Below, one piece after another: positions 8,041 through 16,238 of a stretch of 64,000 nt of DNA (its first letter is position 1; each line of letters begins with the position of its first letter). The notes under the pieces are model-generated. The model did not search any database and was not told the origin of the DNA. It saw only the letters and a program-made list of their open reading frames with translations. Position numbers and translations under genes: made by a program. The stretch covers positions 620,001-684,000 of the forward strand of contig NZ_AUED01000001.1 of the NCBI RefSeq assembly GCF_000425805.1, read 5' to 3'. This DNA is from Pseudomonas vranovensis DSM 16006. Lineage in GTDB: Bacteria; Pseudomonadota; Gammaproteobacteria; Pseudomonadales; Pseudomonadaceae.

Positions 8041-8799
8041 TCACTGATAGATATCGAAGTCGAAGTAACGACTGGCGATCTTCTGGTAGGTGCCGTTGGC
8101 GACGATTTCGTCCAGGGCTTTGTTCAGCCGCTCACGCAGGGCGGTGTCTTCCTTGCGCACGGCAATCGAGGCGTCGGCCTTGGTGCCGTTGACGTCGCCA
8201 AGGATCTTGCAGCAGTCCTTGCCGGCCTTGCCCAGCCATTCGTGGAGGGGGAACTTGTCGGCGATCACACCGTCCAGGCGCCCGGCCGCGAGGTCGGCAT
8301 TGGCTTCATCGAGGGTAGGGTAGAGTTTGACGTCGGCACCGGCCTTGCCATAGACGTCTTCAGCGTAGATGGCCTGGGTCGAGGAGGCTTGCGCGCCGAC
8401 CGTGTAGCCCTTGAAATCGGTCTGGGCGTCGCTGATCTCGCTGTCCTTGGGTACGGCAACCGACAGCGGGGTCTTGTAGTAGTGGTTGGTGAAGGCAATT
8501 TTCTTGCGCCGCTCCTGGGTGTCGATCATCGAGGCCACCACCGCGTCGTACTTCTTGGCCATCAGCGCCGGGATGATGCCTTCCCAGTCCTGGGCAACGA
8601 GGGTGCATTCGACTTTCATCTGCTCGCACAGGGCCTTGGTGATGTCCACATCAAAGCCGTGCAGCTGGTTATCCGAATCGACATAGTTGAACGGCGGGTA
8701 TGCGCCTTCAGTGGCAATCTTGAGGGTCTCGGCATGGGCCGAAGTGATGCCGGCGAGCAGCAGGGCGCACGCACCTGCAAAGCGGATAACGGGTTTCAT
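8041..8799 (-). CDS. Periplasmic amino acid-binding protein of the amaD operon
   Basis: A 252-residue family 3 extracellular solute-binding protein with a Sec signal peptide (about residues 1-23, ending SAHA). The mature start ETLKIATEGAYPPFNYVD is the family signature. Ligand-lobe motifs GFDVDITKALCEQM and SMIDTQERRKKIAFTNHYY resemble lysine/arginine/ornithine or histidine binding proteins. Cys residues in CEQMKVEC could form the small disulfide loop of LAO-type proteins. The ATG at 8799 (AGGTG upstream) is chosen because it begins the signal peptide, although the frame is open further upstream. It lies 31 bp after the RpiR-type regulator gene. Confidence 0.9.
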   Translation of the reverse strand: MKPVIRFAGACALLLAGITSAHAETLKIATEGAYPPFNYVDSDNQLHGFDVDITKALCEQMKVECTLVAQDWEGIIPALMAKKYDAVVASMIDTQERRKKIAFTNHYYKTPLSVAVPKDSEISDAQTDFKGYTVGAQASSTQAIYAEDVYGKAGADVKLYPTLDEANADLAAGRLDGVIADKFPLHEWLGKAGKDCCKILGDVNGTKADASIAVRKEDTALRERLNKALDEIVANGTYQKIASRYFDFDIYQ

Positions 8800-8830
8800 G
8801 TCACACCTCGATCTGTTGTTTGCACTCTTG

Positions 8831-9700
8831 CTATTGTTTGCTCGTTGACGTGTAGCCAACGAATTCGTTGTGTAGAGCGGCAGTTGCTTCCAAGCGTTTT
8901 TCAACATCCGGTCCTAGCTTCTTGCAGACCTCGTTGACCATCAGGTGTACCCACGACAGCATCGTCGCGGTGGACTCCCAGAACAGATTGAATTCGGTGG
9001 GGATACGAAACACCTCATCGGCGTTGGCATCGGCCCAGTCACAAAAGGTGTCGGTTACCAGTGTTACCGGGATGCCCGCCTCGTGTGCCTTGCGGCACAG
9101 GGTCAGGGCATGGCGTGAGTAACGACGCGCTTCGAACACCACCAGGGCGCTGTCGGCCGGGTCGCTGAGCAGTACCTCGCCAAAATGCCCGGCACTGCCG
9201 TCAACCACCTGCACGCCATCGCGCAAGTACTGCAGCAGGTGGGTCATGCACAGGGCGATGCCGCGCTCGGTCTGAAAGCCGGCGACGAACACCTTGCGCC
9301 GCTGCGCCAGGCGCTGGCTGACGGTTTGCCAGGCGTCGGTACGGCTGTACTCATAGACCCGCACCAGCGCCCCGACTTCTTGCTCAAGGCTGCGGGCGAT
9401 GCCGGCGGCATCCTTGCCATGGTGTTGGCGGAATTCTTGCAAACGATCACCGACCAGCCAGGGGCCATCGCCCAGATCGTCCTTGAGATCGTGTTTGAGC
9501 GCCTTGAGGTGCTCATAGCCCAGGGCACGGCAGAACCGCCCGACACTGGACTCACTGACGCCGATTTTCGCTGCCAGGCTTGCCGAGGTTTCAAACGGCA
9601 GGTCGGTGAGGTTGGCGAGCATGTAGCTGGCGATCTTGCGACCCGAAGCCGCTGCGTTGTGCAGGCTGTTTTCCAGGCGTTGCTTGATCGGTTGGCTCAC
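8831..9700 (-). CDS. RpiR/MurR-family transcriptional regulator (HTH plus SIS domain)
   Basis: A 289-residue regulator. The N-terminal RpiR-type helix-turn-helix covers about residues 1-75 (SLAAKIGVSESSVGRFCRAL), followed by a C-terminal SIS sugar-isomerase-like sensor domain (VFVAGFQTERGIAL onward, ending near residue 270). It is the first gene of the minus-strand operon that includes the amino acid importer and amaD, and it is divergent from dpkA, so it probably controls both. The 149-bp shared promoter region is full of inverted repeats. The ligand is unknown; SIS domains usually bind phosphosugars, which would be odd for an amino acid pathway. Confidence 0.88.
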   Translation of the reverse strand: MSQPIKQRLENSLHNAAASGRKIASYMLANLTDLPFETSASLAAKIGVSESSVGRFCRALGYEHLKALKHDLKDDLGDGPWLVGDRLQEFRQHHGKDAAGIARSLEQEVGALVRVYEYSRTDAWQTVSQRLAQRRKVFVAGFQTERGIALCMTHLLQYLRDGVQVVDGSAGHFGEVLLSDPADSALVVFEARRYSRHALTLCRKAHEAGIPVTLVTDTFCDWADANADEVFRIPTEFNLFWESTATMLSWVHLMVNEVCKKLGPDVEKRLEATAALHNEFVGYTSTSKQ

Positions 9701-9732
9701 GGGCAGTTCTCGAAGGCGGTTGCACTTGGAAA

Positions 9733-9784
9733 CAGAAAATGAATGTTTTCTGTCATCAAGTCAACATTTGACAGTTTGCTGTCA
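9733..9784. promoter_or_regulatory. Cluster of overlapping inverted repeats in the dpkA/rpiR divergent promoter
   Basis: Four perfect palindromes overlap here: CAGAAAA-N6-TTTTCTG (9733-9752), CTGTCA-N13-TGACAG (9750-9774), GTCAA-CAT-TTGAC (9760-9772) and TGACAG-TTTG-CTGTCA (9769-9784). A TTGACA at 9768-9773 could be a -35 element toward dpkA, without a convincing -10. Confidence 0.5.
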
Positions 9785-9849
9785 CTGCGCGAGAGTTCCC
9801 GCCATGCCCAGCGCTGCAGCCCATACCAAATCCAAAAAGGGAGCTTCAG

Positions 9850-10878
9850 ATGTCCGCACGCCCCGACACTGCTGTCACGCAGATTGCCTTTGCCGACTTG
9901 CAGGCCTTGTTGCACCGCATTTTTGTTCATAACGGCACCCGTGATGCGGTAGCCGCCAGCCTTGCCTACAATTGCGCCAGCGCCCAGCGCGACGGCGCTC
10001 ACAGTCATGGCGTGTTCCGTATTCCCGGTTATGTGTCGACCTTGGCCAGCGGCTGGGTCGATGGCCAGGCGGTGCCGGTGGTGGATGATGTGGCCAGTGG
10101 TTTCGTGCGCGTCGATGCCGGCGGCGGGTTCGCCCAGCCAGCCCTGGCGGCAGCCCGCGAGCTGCTGGTGAAGAAGGCCCGCAGTGCCGGGATCGCCGTG
10201 CTGGCTATCCACAACTCGCATCATTTCGCTGCGCTCTGGCCCGATGTCGAGCCGTTTGCCGAAGAGGGGCTGGTGGCCTTGAGCGTGGTCAACAGCATGA
10301 CCTGCGTGGTGCCCCACGGTGCCCGCCAGCCACTGTTCGGCACCAATCCGATTGCCTTTGCCGCGCCGTGTGCCGAGAGCGACCCTATCGTGTTCGACAT
10401 GGCCACCAGCGCCATGGCCCATGGTGATGTTCAGATCGCTGCGCGCAAGGGTGAGATGCTGCCCGATGGCATCGGTGTAGACAGCGAGGGCCAGCCGACT
10501 CGCGATCCGCGCAAGATTCTCGACGGCGGCGCATTGCTGCCTTTTGGCGGGCACAAGGGCTCGGCACTGTCGATGATGGTCGAGCTGTTGGCTGCGGCGT
10601 TGACCGGTGGCAACTTCTCGTTCGAGTTCGACTGGTCACAGCACCCTGGGGCGAAAACCCCCTGGACCGGCCAATTGATCATTGTCATTGATCCGGCCAA
10701 GGCTGAAGGCAATCACTTTGCCGAGCGCAGCCGGCAGTTGGTGGAGCAGATGCACGCGGTGGGGTTGAGTCGTATGCCGGGCGAGCGGCGTTTTCGCGAG
10801 CGCGAGGTCTCCGACCAGGAGGGCGTGAGCCTGACGGTGCAGGAGCTTGAGCAATTGCAGGCGATGGCGCAGGCATGA
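9850..10878 (+). CDS. dpkA: Delta1-piperideine-2-carboxylate reductase (DpkA), Ldh2/malate-lactate dehydrogenase family
   Basis: A 342-residue NAD(P)H-dependent reductase of the type 2 malate/L-lactate dehydrogenase family, whose fold is unrelated to classical Rossmann enzymes. Motifs include RDGAHSHGVFRIPGY with the catalytic His, HNSHHFAALW, FGTNPIAFAAP, MATSAMAHGD and FGGHKGSALSMMVE. In P. putida DpkA reduces delta1-piperideine-2-carboxylate, made from D-lysine by AmaD, to L-pipecolate. It is divergent from the regulator-transporter-amaD operon, matching that pathway. GGGAG precedes the ATG by six bases. A hairpin follows the stop. Other family members act on ureidoglycolate or sulfolactate, but the context favours DpkA. 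Confidence 0.88.
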   Translation: MSARPDTAVTQIAFADLQALLHRIFVHNGTRDAVAASLAYNCASAQRDGAHSHGVFRIPGYVSTLASGWVDGQAVPVVDDVASGFVRVDAGGGFAQPALAAARELLVKKARSAGIAVLAIHNSHHFAALWPDVEPFAEEGLVALSVVNSMTCVVPHGARQPLFGTNPIAFAAPCAESDPIVFDMATSAMAHGDVQIAARKGEMLPDGIGVDSEGQPTRDPRKILDGGALLPFGGHKGSALSMMVELLAAALTGGNFSFEFDWSQHPGAKTPWTGQLIIVIDPAKAEGNHFAERSRQLVEQMHAVGLSRMPGERRFREREVSDQEGVSLTVQELEQLQAMAQA

Positions 10879-10886
10879 AGATGAAC

Positions 10887-10911
10887 CCCATCGTCGACGG
10901 TTGACGATGGG
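10887..10911. terminator. Hairpin between convergent dpkA and the 161-residue gene
   Basis: ACCCCATCGTC and GACGATGGGGT form an 11-base stem just past the dpkA stop, followed by TTGT. It can serve both converging transcripts. Confidence 0.65.
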
Positions 10912-10919
10912 GTTTGTGG

Positions 10920-11405
10920 CTACAGACCTTTAGGGCTCCAGTTATTGGTATAGCTTTGCGCGTCGGTCAACGGCGCGCGGTAATGGTTGCAGTAGCCGTT
11001 GTCATCGGTGGAGGCGGCAAAGCCTGAAGCATTCTCGATGACTTCATAGTTGCTGACGCCTTTCCACGTCACGATCCAGGGGATGCGCACCCGGCAGTTG
11101 AAGTCCTGTCGGTTGGACGGTAACGAGTCCAGCGTTGTGCAGACCTGTTGCAAGGTCGTCAGATCCATGAACATCACGGTGTTGGGGTATTCATGGCCGA
11201 ACTCTTCGGCCCTTGCCTGCAACACAATACCCGCGCGGTGGACCACGCTCTCACGGTTGTTGGTGATGGGCTCGTTGAGAATGACCATCGCCTGCCTGGG
11301 TATTTCCAGATCACGCATGATCAGTTCGTTGTACAGGTCGTCAGGCTGGCGCTGGCCAAGGATCCGGACGTGTTTGACCAAAAAATCCGATGTGCATTTA
11401 CACAT
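10920..11405 (-). CDS. Unrecognised 161-residue protein (orphan pair, second gene)
   Basis: I do not recognise this protein. It is 161 residues, soluble, and has no signal peptide or transmembrane segment. Notable features are an MCKC start with two Cys, further Cys in the body, and an aromatic and Asn-rich C-terminus (NHYRAP, NNWSPKGL). GAGGA stands eight bases before the ATG, so translation is credible. Base composition is lower in GC than neighbours (two 60-base lines I counted gave 58% and 52%). It follows the 353-residue gene after 60 bp that contain a hairpin, so the two are probably cotranscribed. The block sits between dpkA and amaC, suggesting an acquired insert. Function unknown. 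Confidence 0.6.
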   Translation of the reverse strand: MCKCTSDFLVKHVRILGQRQPDDLYNELIMRDLEIPRQAMVILNEPITNNRESVVHRAGIVLQARAEEFGHEYPNTVMFMDLTTLQQVCTTLDSLPSNRQDFNCRVRIPWIVTWKGVSNYEVIENASGFAASTDDNGYCNHYRAPLTDAQSYTNNWSPKGL

Positions 11406-11420
11406 GATGGTGTCCTCGCG

Positions 11421-11443
11421 GCAGCCCTTGCGGGCTGCTTTTT
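11421..11443. terminator. Hairpin with GCAA loop between the two orphan genes
   Basis: On the plus strand GCAGCCC-TTGC-GGGCTGC is followed by six T, the form of an intrinsic terminator for plus-strand transcription. On the minus-strand message it is a stem with a GNRA (GCAA) loop directly before the GAGGA ribosome binding site of the 161-residue gene. Confidence 0.55.
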
Positions 11444-11465
11444 TATTGAGTGATCAGCACGCAGC

Positions 11466-12527
11466 TCAACGCTGAAGGTCCTGGGCCGAGGTCTTGCCTG
11501 GCCATACACCGGTCATCTGGATTTCCCGGCTGCCGGTCAGCCACTGGCCCAGCGGGCTGGGCCAGCTGAAGCTGTAGTTGTCGCTGTTCATCACGCCCTT
11601 GAACTTGACCTGGGCGGTAATGTTGGTGGCATTGAGCGGGATGTTGCCGACGGTTTTCGACAGGCCGCCGCTGAGGCTGAACGACTGGTGCTGCTTGCCG
11701 GTGGGGGTGTCGTAGTCGAGGGTGATGTCGGTGATGTAGGTGCAGCCAGGCTTGTTGTTGAACAGGATCTGCAGGCCGCCCAGGCGAGTGATCCAGTTGG
11801 GGATCAACAGGTCGCCGTCGAACGACGCAAAGGTGTAGGCGATCGGGATCGGCTGGCTGGCCAAGGTGCTGGCCTTGTCGGGCCATAGGTGCTGGTCGAC
11901 GCTTTTGGTCTGGTTGGTCGACACATAAGAGCCCTTGGCGTCGGCGCTGGCCAACAGGTCCTGCACGCCACCGACAGAGCCGGTGACCGAGAACGAGGAG
12001 CTGTTGTCCTGTGAGCCGACGTTCAGCCCGCTGGTGGCGTAGATGACGCTGGTGATCACGCCAAAACCTTGGGCGATGCCGTTGCTCGAGGCCATACTGA
12101 CCCGGCTCGCCTGGTCTTTGAGCCACTGCAGGGTTTGCGCTTGGGTCAGGACGGTGAGGTCGGCCAGGTACGACTCCGAGGCAATGCCGAACTCCGAGGC
12201 GATGGAACCGGAGGAGGCAAAGTCCCACTTGACCTCCGTGCCTGCGGTGATCTTGGTACCGGTTTCAGGGTCGGTGGCGGAGCCATCCAGGCTGACGCTG
12301 CTCTGGGTACGCTTCACATTGCTCGACGACAGCTTCCATTGGTTGGGCGCATTGCGGGTGCTGACGGTAAGGCCCGGAGCCTGTTCCTGCACCAGGGTGA
12401 AGTCGCCATTGTCGGGGGACACAAAGCCGACACTGCCGACTTTCATTTTCTGGTCCAGGGTCCAGTTGCCCCAGTACGCGGCGCGGCCATTGCGGATCAG
12501 ATCGGTAAACGAGCGGTTCCAGTTCAT
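11466..12527 (-). CDS. Unrecognised 353-residue protein (orphan pair, first gene)
   Basis: I do not recognise this protein. It is 353 residues with no signal peptide and no clear transmembrane helix. The N-terminus (DLIRNGRAAYWGNWTLDQ, VGFVSPDNGDFTLV) is followed by a Ser/Thr/Gly-rich middle with alternating polar and hydrophobic residues (SSSFSVTGSVGG), a beta-rich composition. One Cys is present (PGCTYI). Two ATGs compete. AAGGA abuts the one at 12536 but lies nine bases before the one at 12527, which is chosen. It is divergent from the tandem HTH locus and upstream of the 161-residue gene. A secreted or pore-forming role would be speculation. Confidence 0.6.
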   Translation of the reverse strand: MNWNRSFTDLIRNGRAAYWGNWTLDQKMKVGSVGFVSPDNGDFTLVQEQAPGLTVSTRNAPNQWKLSSSNVKRTQSSVSLDGSATDPETGTKITAGTEVKWDFASSGSIASEFGIASESYLADLTVLTQAQTLQWLKDQASRVSMASSNGIAQGFGVITSVIYATSGLNVGSQDNSSSFSVTGSVGGVQDLLASADAKGSYVSTNQTKSVDQHLWPDKASTLASQPIPIAYTFASFDGDLLIPNWITRLGGLQILFNNKPGCTYITDITLDYDTPTGKQHQSFSLSGGLSKTVGNIPLNATNITAQVKFKGVMNSDNYSFSWPSPLGQWLTGSREIQMTGVWPGKTSAQDLQR

Positions 12528-12693
12528 GGTGTGCATTCCTTTTCCATTGAGTGAGGCCGAGCAGCGACTCGCAGCGGCATTCCCTGCCGCCGACCACCGG
12601 GTTGAAAAACGTCGGCAGTTGAATGATCTGTCCGTCGATGGCGTAGGAACATTCGGCAAATGCGGTATGTAAAGAGGACCAACCGGGGAAGCC

Positions 12694-12721
12694 TTGACAG
12701 TGCCTTGGCAGGTCCTAGGCT
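12694..12721 (+). promoter_or_regulatory. Candidate sigma-70 promoter of the tandem HTH gene
   Basis: A perfect TTGACA at 12694-12699 and a weak TAGGCT at 12716-12721 with a 16-base spacer, about 57 bp before the ATG at 12778. Confidence 0.35.
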
Positions 12722-12777
12722 TGGGTTTCAGGCGCCGGCAGGCCATCGCGCGGCAGTGAACAGTTCAAGGACAGAAC

Positions 12778-13053
12778 ATGCGATTGAGCGACCGGGAAAC
12801 CGAAGTGCTGTCGTGGGTTGCGCGAGGATTGACTGATCGGGAGGTCGCCCAGCGGTTGTTCATCGCCCTGTCTACGGCGCGCAAACACCGCGAGAATGTG
12901 CACGCCAAACTCAAGGTCGGCAGGGCCAGTGCGTTGGTGGCGCGCTATCTGTGCCTGGCCTCAGCCCCGACCTTGAGGCCGGGCAACCAAGGTTGCCAAC
13001 GCCGTTGTCTGCACGTGAACAGCACGTGCTTGGCTGCCTGGCCCAGGGGCTGA
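12778..13053 (+). CDS. LuxR-type HTH protein, first half of a tandem HTH locus (probably frameshifted)
   Basis: A GerE/LuxR helix-turn-helix fills residues 1-60 (LSDRETEVLSWVARGLTDRE, then VAQRLFIALSTARKHRENVH). After SALVARYLCLASAP the frame becomes low-complexity and Arg/Cys-rich, and ends at 13053. A second LuxR HTH begins in another frame within this tail. Each domain alone is complete, with AAGGA six bases before the first ATG. The simplest reading is one ancestral protein with two HTH domains, broken by a one-base loss (or two-base gain) in the linker near 12955-13005. Two overlapping small genes are the alternative. It is divergent from the 353-residue orphan gene and may regulate it. 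Confidence 0.6.
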   Translation: MRLSDRETEVLSWVARGLTDREVAQRLFIALSTARKHRENVHAKLKVGRASALVARYLCLASAPTLRPGNQGCQRRCLHVNSTCLAAWPRG

Positions 13054-13232
13054 GCGACAAGCAGATTGCCCGTGCGCTGGGTATCAGCGACCAGACCGCG
13101 CGTACGCATCGGCGCAACATGCTCGACAAGACATCGACGGCCAATGTCTGTGCGCTGTTGTACCTTGCCTTCACCCAAGGCTGGCTGCCTTGGCCGAGTA
13201 CGGCCCGCGACATGCAGGGATGCACAGATTAG
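12951..13232 (+). CDS. LuxR-type HTH protein, second half of the tandem HTH locus
   Basis: The frame opens at a GTG (12951) inside the first HTH gene. From PLSAREQHVLGCLAQGLSDK through QIARALGISDQTARTHRRNM to LDKTSTANVCALLYLAF it encodes a second GerE-type helix-turn-helix, ending with WLPWPSTARDMQGCTD. No Shine-Dalgarno precedes the GTG, so independent initiation is doubtful unless coupled to the upstream frame. I saw no X-XXY-YYZ slippery heptamer in the overlap, so programmed frameshifting is not supported. It is probably the 3' part of a frameshifted double-HTH regulator. No sensor or receiver domain is present in either half. Confidence 0.5.
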   Translation: MPGLSPDLEAGQPRLPTPLSAREQHVLGCLAQGLSDKQIARALGISDQTARTHRRNMLDKTSTANVCALLYLAFTQGWLPWPSTARDMQGCTD

Positions 13233-13322
13233 TTGCACCAACGGACATGTTGCTTCGGCGCGGCTACAGGTATCCTCGGCACAGTCTTTTTCGTTTTGCC
13301 CAGACCCAAGGAGCTGCACGCT

Positions 13323-14516
13323 GTGTTCAAACATGTCGATGCCTATGCCGGCGACCCGATTCTGTCCCTGATGGAGACCTTCAAGGCCGACCCTCGTGCC
13401 AACAAGGTCAACCTGAGTATCGGCCTGTATTACGACGCCGCAGGCGTGGTTCCGCAGCTGGCAGCGGTTGGCGAAGCCGAGCGGCGCATGGCCGGCCAGC
13501 CTCACGAAGCCTCGCTGTACCTGCCGATGGAAGGCTTGAACAGCTATCGCCAGGCGATCCAGGCGCTGCTGTTCGGTGCTGATCATCCCGCCGTGCAGGG
13601 CGGGCGCGTTGCCACCGTGCAGACGGTCGGTGGCTCCGGTGCGCTGAAAGTCGGTGCCGACTTCCTCAAACGCTATTTCCCGGACTCCCAGGTGTGGGTC
13701 AGCAATCCAACCTGGGACAACCACCGGGCGATCTTTGAAGGTGCAGGGTTCAAGGTCAATACCTACCCGTACTTCGACCAGGGCACCCGTGGCCTGGACT
13801 TCGACGGCATGCTCGAAACCCTCAACACCCTGCCGGCCAACAGCGTCGTCTTGCTACACCCGTGCTGCCACAACCCCACTGGCGTCGACCTGAGCCAGGC
13901 GCAATGGCAACAGGTGATCGAGGTGGTCAAGGCGCGCAACCTCATTCCATTCCTGGATATCGCCTACCAGGGCTTCGGCGAAGGCCTGGCCGAAGATGCC
14001 TATGCCATTCGCGAAGTGGCCCGTGCCGGTGTGCCGTGCCTGGTCAGCAACTCGTTCTCGAAGATCTTCTCGCTGTATGGCGAGCGGGTAGGGGGCTTGT
14101 CGGTGGTGTGTGACGATGCCGATACCGCGCAGAGCGTGCTGGGCCAGCTCAAGGCCACCGTACGCCGCAACTACTCCAGCCCGCCCAACTTCGGCGCGCA
14201 ACTGGTTGCGGCCGTACTGGGCGACGCCGTGCTCAATGCCCAGTGGGCGGCCGAAGTGGAACAGATGCGCCTGCGCATCCTGGAAATGCGCCAGGGCTTG
14301 GTAGATGCCCTGGCCGTGCTGCTGCCGGGCCAGGACTTCAGCTTCTTCCTGAGCCAGCGCGGGATGTTCAGCTACACCGGCTTGAGCGTCGAGCAGGTGC
14401 GTCGCCTGCGTGACGAGTTCGGTGTGTACCTGATCGACAGCGGCCGAGTGTGCATGTCGGGCCTGCGTCCGGACAATCTGCAGCAAGTAGCCGAGGCGAT
14501 TGCTGCGGTTCAATGA
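13323..14516 (+). CDS. amaC: Aromatic/D-lysine aminotransferase (AmaC/TyrB-like, class I PLP)
   Basis: A 397-residue class I aminotransferase of the AspC/TyrB subgroup. The PLP lysine lies in [17 protein letters not shown]. Other hallmarks are [11 protein letters not shown] and [12 protein letters not shown] with the PLP-contacting Asp and Tyr, and the substrate-carboxylate Arg near the C-terminus (GRVCMSGL). The GTG at 13323 follows AAGGAG by nine bases and matches the family's N-terminus ([13 protein letters not shown]), so the ORF upstream is not used. In P. putida an aminotransferase next to dpkA, AmaC, takes part in D-lysine use. Here 2.4 kb of unrelated genes separates the two. Aromatic amino acid transamination is an equally likely activity. 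Confidence 0.8.
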   Translation: MFKHVDAYAGDPILSLMETFKADPRANKVNLSIGLYYDAAGVVPQLAAVGEAERRMAGQPHEASLYLPMEGLNSYRQAIQALLFGADHPAVQGGRVATVQTVGGSGALKVGADFLKRYFPDSQVWVSNPTWDNHRAIFEGAGFKVNTYPYFDQGTRGLDFDGMLETLNTLPANSVVLLHPCCHNPTGVDLSQAQWQQVIEVVKARNLIPFLDIAYQGFGEGLAEDAYAIREVARAGVPCLVSNSFSKIFSLYGERVGGLSVVCDDADTAQSVLGQLKATVRRNYSSPPNFGAQLVAAVLGDAVLNAQWAAEVEQMRLRILEMRQGLVDALAVLLPGQDFSFFLSQRGMFSYTGLSVEQVRRLRDEFGVYLIDSGRVCMSGLRPDNLQQVAEAIAAVQ

Positions 14517-14552
14517 TCCCTGTGGGTGGGAGCTGCGGTGCGACGTCTCGAC

Positions 14553-14619
14553 TTGCCCCGCGATGAGTTCGGTTCAGCCAATACACCTGTATCGTCTGGG
14601 CTGGCCCATCGCGGGGCAA
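14553..14619. repeat. Paired REP-like palindrome downstream of amaC
   Basis: TTGCCCCGCGATG (14553-14565) and its exact complement (14607-14619) face each other. The second copy continues into GCCCGCTCCCACA. This matches the dispersed repeat family at the ends of several transcription units in this window. Confidence 0.7.
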
Positions 14620-14797
14620 GCCCGCTCCCACATTTGCTTTTGTAGTTGTAAAAGGTGCAACCGCTCCTCGGTCAAGACTTTGCAAGTGCAACCAATGGGC
14701 GCACAATCGCGCCCTTCTTTGTATGGTTGAGCAGTGGTGAGGCCTCTGGCTCGCTGCTCTCAGCCCTGTTGCAGTTTGCGAGTGGAGTTGCACCCGG

Positions 14798-16075
14798 ATG
14801 AACGAGCAGGCCCAAAGCGTTGAACAACGCTTCGAATCGACCCCCGTTGCCCTCGGCAACTGGTCCCGTCAGGACACCACCTGGATGCTGGGCCTTTTCG
14901 GCACAGCCATCGGCGCCGGAACCCTGTTCCTGCCGATCAACGCCGGGCTCGGTGGCTTCTGGCCCTTATTGATTCTGGCCCTGTTGGCCTTCCCCATGAC
15001 CTACTACGCTCACCGGGGCCTGACCCGCTTCGTGCTCTCCGGGCGCGAGGGGGCCGACATCACCGACGTTGTCGAAGAGCACTTCGGCATCAAGGCGGGC
15101 GCCCTGATCACCTTGCTGTACTTCTTCGCCATCTTTCCGATCCTGCTGATCTACAGCGTGGCGCTGACCAACACCGTGGGCAGCTTCATGGAGCACCAGT
15201 TGCACATCGAGCCGCCACCGCGCGCGGTGCTGTCGTTCGTGCTGATCCTGGGCCTGTTGGCCATCGTTCGCTGTGGCGAGCAGGCCACCGTCAAGGTCAT
15301 GAGCCTGCTGGTCTATCCGTTTATCGTCGCCCTGGCCTTTCTGGCGGTGTTCCTGATTCCGCACTGGAGCGGCGGGATCCTTACCACCGCTACCGAATTG
15401 CCGTCGGGTTCGGCCTTCCTGCACACGTTGTGGCTGGCCATTCCGGTGATGGTATTCTCGTTCAACCATTCGCCGATCATCTCGGCCTTTGCCGTCGACC
15501 AGAAACGCCGCTATGGCGTGCACGCCGATGAGCGCAGCGGCCAGATCCTGTGCCGTGCCCATCTGCTGATGGTGGCGATGGTGATGTTCTTCGTGTTCAG
15601 TTGCGTCCTGACGTTGACGCCCGGCCAACTGGCCGAAGCCAAGGCGCAGAACCTGTCGATTCTGTCGTACCTTGCCAACCATTTCAGCAACCCGACCATC
15701 GCCTTTGCCGCGCCATTGATTGCGTTCATTGCCATTGCCAAGTCGTTCCTGGGCCATTACATCGGTGCCAGCGAAGGCCTCAAGGGGTTGATCGTCAAGG
15801 CCGGCAAGCGCCCAGGTGCCAAGGCTCTGGACCGCATGACTGCAGCATTCATGCTGGTGATCTGTTGGATAGTCGCCACCCTCAACCCGAGCATCCTGGG
15901 CATGATCGAGACCCTGGGTGGCCCAGTGATCGCGGCGATCCTGTTCCTGATGCCGATGTACGCCATCCGCAAGGTGCCGGCCATGCGCAAGTACAGCGGG
16001 CAGATGTCCAACGTCTTTGTGGTTGCCGTAGGCCTGGTGGCGATCTCTGCGCTGGTGTACTCGCTGCTCAGCTGA
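14798..16075 (+). CDS. Amino acid permease, HAAAP/STP family (serine or aromatic amino acid:H+ symporter)
   Basis: A 425-residue inner-membrane transporter with about eleven hydrophobic helices, belonging to the hydroxy/aromatic amino acid permease family (SdaC, TdcC, Mtr, TyrP). Helix 1 carries the family's unwound glycine motif (MLGLFGTAIGAGTLFLPIN). VMVFSFNHSPIISAF is the conserved helix 6 region. It follows amaC with 281 bp between, containing REP-like repeats, so it may have its own promoter. Its closeness to an aromatic aminotransferase suggests amino acid uptake for catabolism. The exact substrate is not readable. Confidence 0.85.
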   Translation: MNEQAQSVEQRFESTPVALGNWSRQDTTWMLGLFGTAIGAGTLFLPINAGLGGFWPLLILALLAFPMTYYAHRGLTRFVLSGREGADITDVVEEHFGIKAGALITLLYFFAIFPILLIYSVALTNTVGSFMEHQLHIEPPPRAVLSFVLILGLLAIVRCGEQATVKVMSLLVYPFIVALAFLAVFLIPHWSGGILTTATELPSGSAFLHTLWLAIPVMVFSFNHSPIISAFAVDQKRRYGVHADERSGQILCRAHLLMVAMVMFFVFSCVLTLTPGQLAEAKAQNLSILSYLANHFSNPTIAFAAPLIAFIAIAKSFLGHYIGASEGLKGLIVKAGKRPGAKALDRMTAAFMLVICWIVATLNPSILGMIETLGGPVIAAILFLMPMYAIRKVPAMRKYSGQMSNVFVVAVGLVAISALVYSLLS

Positions 16076-16238
16076 TGATGAAGTGGCCCTCCGGAAGCAG
16101 GATTGTCTGCTTTCGGATGACTGGTTTGTCCACAAAAATTGTCTAGCAATGCAACAATTTAACTTTCCCCCATAGGTGCCCGGGCACTTTCATGATTAAC
16201 TCTGGTCCTTTACTCACCCCCGCATAAGGACTCAGCTC

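Noticed and set aside
11466..12527. Calling the 353-residue orphan a pore-forming toxin
   Set aside because: The Ser/Thr/Gly-rich alternating middle region is suggestive but no diagnostic motif is visible, so no function is assigned.
12940..13010. Programmed -1 frameshifting between the two LuxR HTH frames
   Set aside because: I saw no X-XXY-YYZ slippery heptamer in the overlap. A simple mutation or two genes explains it more simply.
14966..16135. A 389-residue minus-strand frame across the amino acid permease gene
   Set aside because: Antisense to a clear transporter gene, with His/Gln/Asp-rich shadow composition.
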